In this document: in pieces, positions 60,500 to 64,000 of the stretch
Layout of the letters: every line of letters begins with the position of its first letter
How positions within the stretch are numbered: position 1 is the first letter of the stretch
Assembly: GCF_000803645.1 (NCBI RefSeq)
Contig: NZ_CP009122.1
Location: forward strand, 968,501 to 1,032,500
Length of the DNA: 64,000 nucleotides
Reading direction: 5' to 3'
Source: Sphingopyxis fribergensis
Lineage (GTDB): Bacteria; Pseudomonadota; Alphaproteobacteria; Sphingomonadales; Sphingomonadaceae
Notes under the pieces: generated by a model
The model's database searches: none
Told to the model about the DNA's origin: nothing
The model's input: only the letters and a program-made list of their open reading frames with translations
Made by a program: the position numbers and the translations under genes

Positions 60500-61381
60500 T
60501 TATGCTGCACGCGCCGGAGCGGGCAGTTTCAGCGGCGTCGGCGCGCTGCGGCTGGCGACCTCGTCGGCCCAATGCAATATCTCCATCGTGCCGTCATGAT
60601 GTTCGACCAGCGCGGTGCAGCCTTCGACCCAGTCGCCGTCGTTATAATATTCGGTGCCCTCGATCTCGCGCATCTCGGCGCTGTGGATATGCCCGCACAC
60701 CACCCCATCGACCCCGCGCGAGCGCGCGGCGTGAGCGACGACTTCCTCGTACCGGCCTATGAACTGGACGGCGTTCTTGACCTTGTGCTTGGCGACCATC
60801 GACAGCGACCAATAAGGCAAGCCGAACGCGCTGCGAACGCGGTTCACCACCACATTGCACTTCATCAGCGCGGTGTAAGCGGCGTCGCCGACGAAGGCGA
60901 GCCAGCGGTGCGCCAGCATCACCGCGTCGAACTCGTCGCCATGAACGACCAGCAATTTTCGGCCGTCGGCGGTTTCATGGATCGCCTCGCGGCGGATCTC
61001 GACCCCGCCGAAATCGAAGCCGTCAAACGGCTTGCACATTTCGTCATGGTTGCCGGGGACATAGACGACGCGCGTGCCGCGCTTGGCGCGCTTGAGCACG
61101 CGCCACACGACGTCATTATGCTCGGGCGGCCAGAAATGACGCTTCTTGAGCCGCCAGCCGTCGATGATGTCGCCGACAAGGTACAGCGTCTCGCAATCGA
61201 CATGGTCGAAGAAGTCGATCAGCATCGCAGCGTTGCACCCGCGGGTGCCGAGATGGATGTCGCTGACCCACACGGTGCGGTAGCTCCGCCGCTCGCCGAT
61301 CACGCGTTCGGGAATATGCGGGTCGGTGGTGAACGGGTCGGGAAAACGCGCGGGGATGGGCAGGGTCGAAATCGTGGCCAT
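60500..61381 (-). CDS. LpxH-like metallophosphoesterase (UDP-2,3-diacylglucosamine diphosphatase family)
   Basis: 293 residues. Full calcineurin-type metal set: WVSDIHLGTRG, VGDIIDGW, VPGNHDE, VVHGDEFDA and CGHIHSAE. This arrangement matches the LpxH/YbbF group that hydrolyses UDP-diacylglucosamine in lipid A synthesis, but the protein is longer than LpxH (about 240 aa), and pairing with a GT4 enzyme suggests it may act on another nucleotide-linked lipid. First gene of the pair. Confidence 0.85.
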   Translation of the reverse strand: MATISTLPIPARFPDPFTTDPHIPERVIGERRSYRTVWVSDIHLGTRGCNAAMLIDFFDHVDCETLYLVGDIIDGWRLKKRHFWPPEHNDVVWRVLKRAKRGTRVVYVPGNHDEMCKPFDGFDFGGVEIRREAIHETADGRKLLVVHGDEFDAVMLAHRWLAFVGDAAYTALMKCNVVVNRVRSAFGLPYWSLSMVAKHKVKNAVQFIGRYEEVVAHAARSRGVDGVVCGHIHSAEMREIEGTEYYNDGDWVEGCTALVEHHDGTMEILHWADEVASRSAPTPLKLPAPARAA

Positions 61382-61533
61382 GTCACACTCCGTAAGCAGC
61401 CTCTGGCTGCCCACGGCCTAGACAGGAGTTTTGTTACAGCGTGCGAATCAAAGCCGCGACAGTTTGAAGAAAGTTCAGCGGCAGCTTTGTGACGTTGCCT
61501 ATTTGACACATGTTCGTGTTAACCATGATCCAA

Positions 61534-62967
61534 TCAGGTTCGCCGGATCACCAGGTTCCTGATTTCGCTCATATCTTCCATGGCAAAGCGCACGCCTTCG
61601 CGACCGAGGCCGCTGTCCTTCACCCCGCCATAGGGCATGTTGTCGACGCGGTAACTCGACACATCGTTGACGACGATGCCGCCGACGTCGAGATGATCCC
61701 ACGCGTCGAGAACTTTGTGCAGGTCGCGGGTAAAGAGGCCGGCCTGTAGCCCGAATTTGCTGTCATTAACCTCGGAGAGCGCCGCCTCCCACTCGGTGAA
61801 TTTCGACAGGATGACGACGGGGCCGAACGCTTCTTCGCGCACAACGTCGGTGTCGCCAGGGACGTTCTCCAGCAGCGTCGCCTCCATCATGTTCCCCGCG
61901 CAGCCGCCGCCCGCGAGCAAGGTCGCGCCCGCGGCGACCGCATCGTCGATCCAGCTTTTCAACCGCTGGGCTTCCTTCTCGGAAATCATCGGCCCGATAA
62001 AGGTATCGCGCATCTTGGGATCGCCCGATTTCAACGTCTTGACCTTCGCCGCGAACATGTCGCGGAAGCGGTCGTAGATATCCTCATGGATGATCGCGCG
62101 CTGGACGTGGATGCAGCTCTGCCCCGACTGATAATAACCGCCGAAGATGATCCGCGCGAGCGCATGGTCGAGGTCTGCGTCCTTGTCGACGACGACCGCG
62201 GCGTTACCGCCGAGTTCGAGCACGACCTTTTTCTTGCCCGCCTTCGCCTTCAGCTCCCAGCCGACGCCCGGCGAACCGGTGAAAGACAAAAGCTTAAGCC
62301 GCTCATCGGTGGTGAACAGGTCGGCGCCGTCGCGGCTCGCGGGCAATATGCTGAACGCGCCCTCGGGCAATATGTCGCATTCGGCGAGCACCTCGCCCAT
62401 GATGATCGCGCCGAGCGGCGTCAGCGAAGCGGGCTTCATCACGAACGAACAGCCCATCGCAATCGCCGGCGCGATCTTGTGCGCCGCGAGGTTGAGCGGG
62501 AAATTGAACGGCGAGATGAAGCTGCACGGCCCGATCGGCACGCGCTTCCATATTCCCATATAGCCCTTCGCGCGCGCCGAAATGTCGAGCGGCTGGACCT
62601 CGCCATAATTACGCGTCGCTTCCTCGGCGGCGATGCGAAAGGTATCGATCAGGCGCGTGACCTCGCCCTCGCTGTCGGCGATCGGCTTGCCCGCCTCGAC
62701 GCACAGCGCATAGGCCAGTTCGTCGAACCGCTCCTGAAAACGTGCAACGCAGTGGCTCAGCACGTCGCGTTTTTCATAACTCGCCAGCCGCGCCATCGGC
62801 TCTGCAGCGCGCACGGCGCCCGCAATCGCCTCGTCGATGACGTCGGGGGTCGCGAGCGCGGTGCGAAACGCGACCTCGCCGGTGAATTTGTCGATCACCT
62901 TGAGGTCGGTGTTCGGCTGCACCGCCTTGTTGTTAAGATAGAGCGGATAGACGTCTTTGAGTTTCAT
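61534..62967 (-). CDS. NAD(P)-dependent aldehyde dehydrogenase
   Basis: 477 residues of the ALDH superfamily. General base Glu251 (VVLELGGNA) and nucleophile Cys285 (YYQSGQSCIHVQR), with the NFPLNLAAHKIAPA and FGPVV blocks. The substrate aldehyde is not clear; the shape is near that of phosphonoacetaldehyde and glyceraldehyde-type dehydrogenases. It lies 136 bases after the TPP-enzyme gene, with a REPIN-like repeat between; a common transcript is plausible. Confidence 0.9.
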   Translation of the reverse strand: MKLKDVYPLYLNNKAVQPNTDLKVIDKFTGEVAFRTALATPDVIDEAIAGAVRAAEPMARLASYEKRDVLSHCVARFQERFDELAYALCVEAGKPIADSEGEVTRLIDTFRIAAEEATRNYGEVQPLDISARAKGYMGIWKRVPIGPCSFISPFNFPLNLAAHKIAPAIAMGCSFVMKPASLTPLGAIIMGEVLAECDILPEGAFSILPASRDGADLFTTDERLKLLSFTGSPGVGWELKAKAGKKKVVLELGGNAAVVVDKDADLDHALARIIFGGYYQSGQSCIHVQRAIIHEDIYDRFRDMFAAKVKTLKSGDPKMRDTFIGPMISEKEAQRLKSWIDDAVAAGATLLAGGGCAGNMMEATLLENVPGDTDVVREEAFGPVVILSKFTEWEAALSEVNDSKFGLQAGLFTRDLHKVLDAWDHLDVGGIVVNDVSSYRVDNMPYGGVKDSGLGREGVRFAMEDMSEIRNLVIRRT

Positions 62968-62975
62968 GCGCTTAC

Positions 62976-63097
62976 TCCCCCCTCCCGCTTGCGGGAGGGG
63001 TCAGGGGTGGGCCAGCAACGGTGCGGTATTCCCACCCCGCTGCGACTAGCGAGCAAGCTCGCAAGTCTCGCTGCCCCTCCCGCTTGCGGGAGGGGAG
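62976..63097. repeat. composite REPIN-like repeat, copy 3
   Basis: Left palindrome CCCCTCCCGCTTGCGGGAGGGG, core GCGACTAGCGAG-CAAG-CTCGCAAGTC with the stem at 63049-63062, and a right palindrome CCCTCCCGCTTGCGGGAGGG. The core matches the copy at 24118 apart from paired changes in the stem. It lies between the aldehyde dehydrogenase and TPP-enzyme genes. Confidence 0.78.
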
Positions 63098-63103
63098 TTA
63101 ACG

Positions 63104-64000
63104 TTACAACTCCTTCGACAACCGTTTGATATCATTATTCAAAATCTGGTCATTCTCCGAATAATCGACGGGGCAGTCGATCAAATGCACCCCCGGAGTA
63201 TCGCGCGTATGCGCGAGCAGTTCCTTCAGATGCGCCGCGCTTTCGACCCGATGCCCATGCGCGCCATAAGCCTCCGCATATTTGACGAAATCGGGGTTGC
63301 CATAGGTCAGCCCCCAATCCTTAAAGCCCATATTCGCCTGTTTCCAGCGGATCATCCCATAGCTGTTGTCGTTGAGGATCAGCACGGTGATGTTGAGCCC
63401 GAGCCGGACCGCGGTTTCCATTTCCTGGCTGTTCATCATGAAACCGCCGTCGCCGCAGATCGCCATGACCTTGCGGTTCGGATAGAGCATCGCCGACATC
63501 ATTGCCGACGGCAGCCCCGCGCCCATCGTCGCGAGCGCATTGTCGAGCAGCACGGTATTCGGCTTGCACGCCGTATACCCCCGCGCGAACCAGATCTTGT
63601 AGACGCCGTTGTCGAGGCAGATGATCCCGTCGTCGGGCATCGCATCGCGCACCGATTGCACCAGATGCGGCGGAAAGATCGGGAAGCGTTCGTCTTTGGC
63701 CAGCGGCGCGGTGTGATCGACCTCGCCCTGGCGATAGGCGAGCAGATGATCGAATTTCCAGCCGCCGTTGGGGACGATGTCCTCCTTCATCTGCCACACG
63801 GCATTTGCGATATCGCCGATCACCTCGATATCGGGGAAATAGACCGGATCGACCTCGGCGGTCTTGGTCGACACATGGATGACGGTCGGCCCGCCACGCT
63901 GCATGAAAAAGGGCGGCTTTTCGATCACGTCGTGGCCAAGGTTGACGATACAGTCCGATGCCTCGACCGCGCGATGGACGAAATCGCCCGAAGACAGCGC
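63104..64000 (-). CDS. thiamine-diphosphate enzyme, acetolactate synthase-like (N-terminus beyond right edge)
   Basis: The frame is open from base 64000 to the stop at 63104, giving the last 298 residues. They include the end of the central domain and the whole C-terminal TPP domain, with GDGGFMMNSQEMETAVRLGL and, 25 residues after its start, LNDNSYGMIRWKQ, the metal-diphosphate motif. This wording matches AlsS-type (catabolic, FAD-independent) acetolactate synthases more than biosynthetic IlvB. With an aldehyde dehydrogenase next door, another 2-oxo-acid lyase or ligase role cannot be excluded. Confidence 0.85.
   Translation of the reverse strand, partial: ALSSGDFVHRAVEASDCIVNLGHDVIEKPPFFMQRGGPTVIHVSTKTAEVDPVYFPDIEVIGDIANAVWQMKEDIVPNGGWKFDHLLAYRQGEVDHTAPLAKDERFPIFPPHLVQSVRDAMPDDGIICLDNGVYKIWFARGYTACKPNTVLLDNALATMGAGLPSAMMSAMLYPNRKVMAICGDGGFMMNSQEMETAVRLGLNITVLILNDNSYGMIRWKQANMGFKDWGLTYGNPDFVKYAEAYGAHGHRVESAAHLKELLAHTRDTPGVHLIDCPVDYSENDQILNNDIKRLSKEL

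Noticed and set aside
61503-61530. Sigma70-like promoter with TTGACA
   Set aside because: It would transcribe antisense into the aldehyde dehydrogenase gene and lacks a convincing -10 box at the right spacing.

Overview
This window is high-GC DNA from an alphaproteobacterium, most likely a sphingomonad and perhaps Sphingopyxis. The evidence is the gene families and their order: the serC-serA-hisZ run with purA nearby, a class I PHA synthase next to a phasin with an Ala/Lys/Pro-rich N-terminus, a ClpS typical of the group, an extensin-like lipoprotein, DUF3011 and DUF2721 proteins, and TonB receptors paired with CocE-type hydrolases. The genus is inferred from resemblance, not from a search. 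I saw no rRNA, tRNA, CRISPR array, insertion sequence, prophage or replication origin. Genes are packed tightly, often with 1-11 base overlaps.

Layout. 0-9.6 kb: DUF1801 protein (cut by the left edge), argG with a possible RNA-switch leader, a Gly-rich membrane protein, threonine aldolase coupled to an EamA exporter, murA, a DUF3011 protein, a second EamA transporter, and an isomerase/atypical SDR pair divergent from an HxlR regulator. 9.7-19.9 kb: clpS, a phasin and phaC with palindromes that suit PhaR, an aminotransferase/DUF2721 pair, a secreted amidase, an MFS transporter, an FMN reductase and a haloalkane dehalogenase. 19.9-31.3 kb: biosynthesis (purA, hisZ, serA, serC, pheA) mixed with a secreted esterase, a DOPA-dioxygenase-like protein, the extensin lipoprotein, a LOG protein and two membrane-attached cytochromes c. 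31.3-40.9 kb: CDP-alcohol phosphotransferase, polA, a low-GC orphan gene, purT, ogt, an MFS transporter, a GFA protein and an aminotransferase.

40.9-55.1 kb is the most distinctive region. A minus-strand run of a D-aminoacylase-like protein, two secreted beta-lactamase-fold hydrolases, a DUF1611 (DgcN-like) protein, a Tat-exported M19 dipeptidase-like protein and a CocE hydrolase faces a plus-strand TonB receptor plus a second CocE hydrolase. All but one of the enzymes carry export signals. I read it as an uptake-and-hydrolysis locus for an amide, ester or peptide substrate, possibly containing D-amino acids. Two of its amidohydrolase-fold members lack normal metal ligands. 55.2-64 kb: guaA, a second TonB-receptor-like barrel, an LpxH-like phosphatase/GT4 pair, an aldehyde dehydrogenase, and a TPP enzyme cut by the right edge.

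Non-coding structure is rich. Four REPIN-like composite repeats occur, three sharing a central hairpin whose stem covaries. There are other long inverted repeats, several candidate operators, a phasin terminator, and in-frame tandem repeats at the clpS start and in a cytochrome tail.
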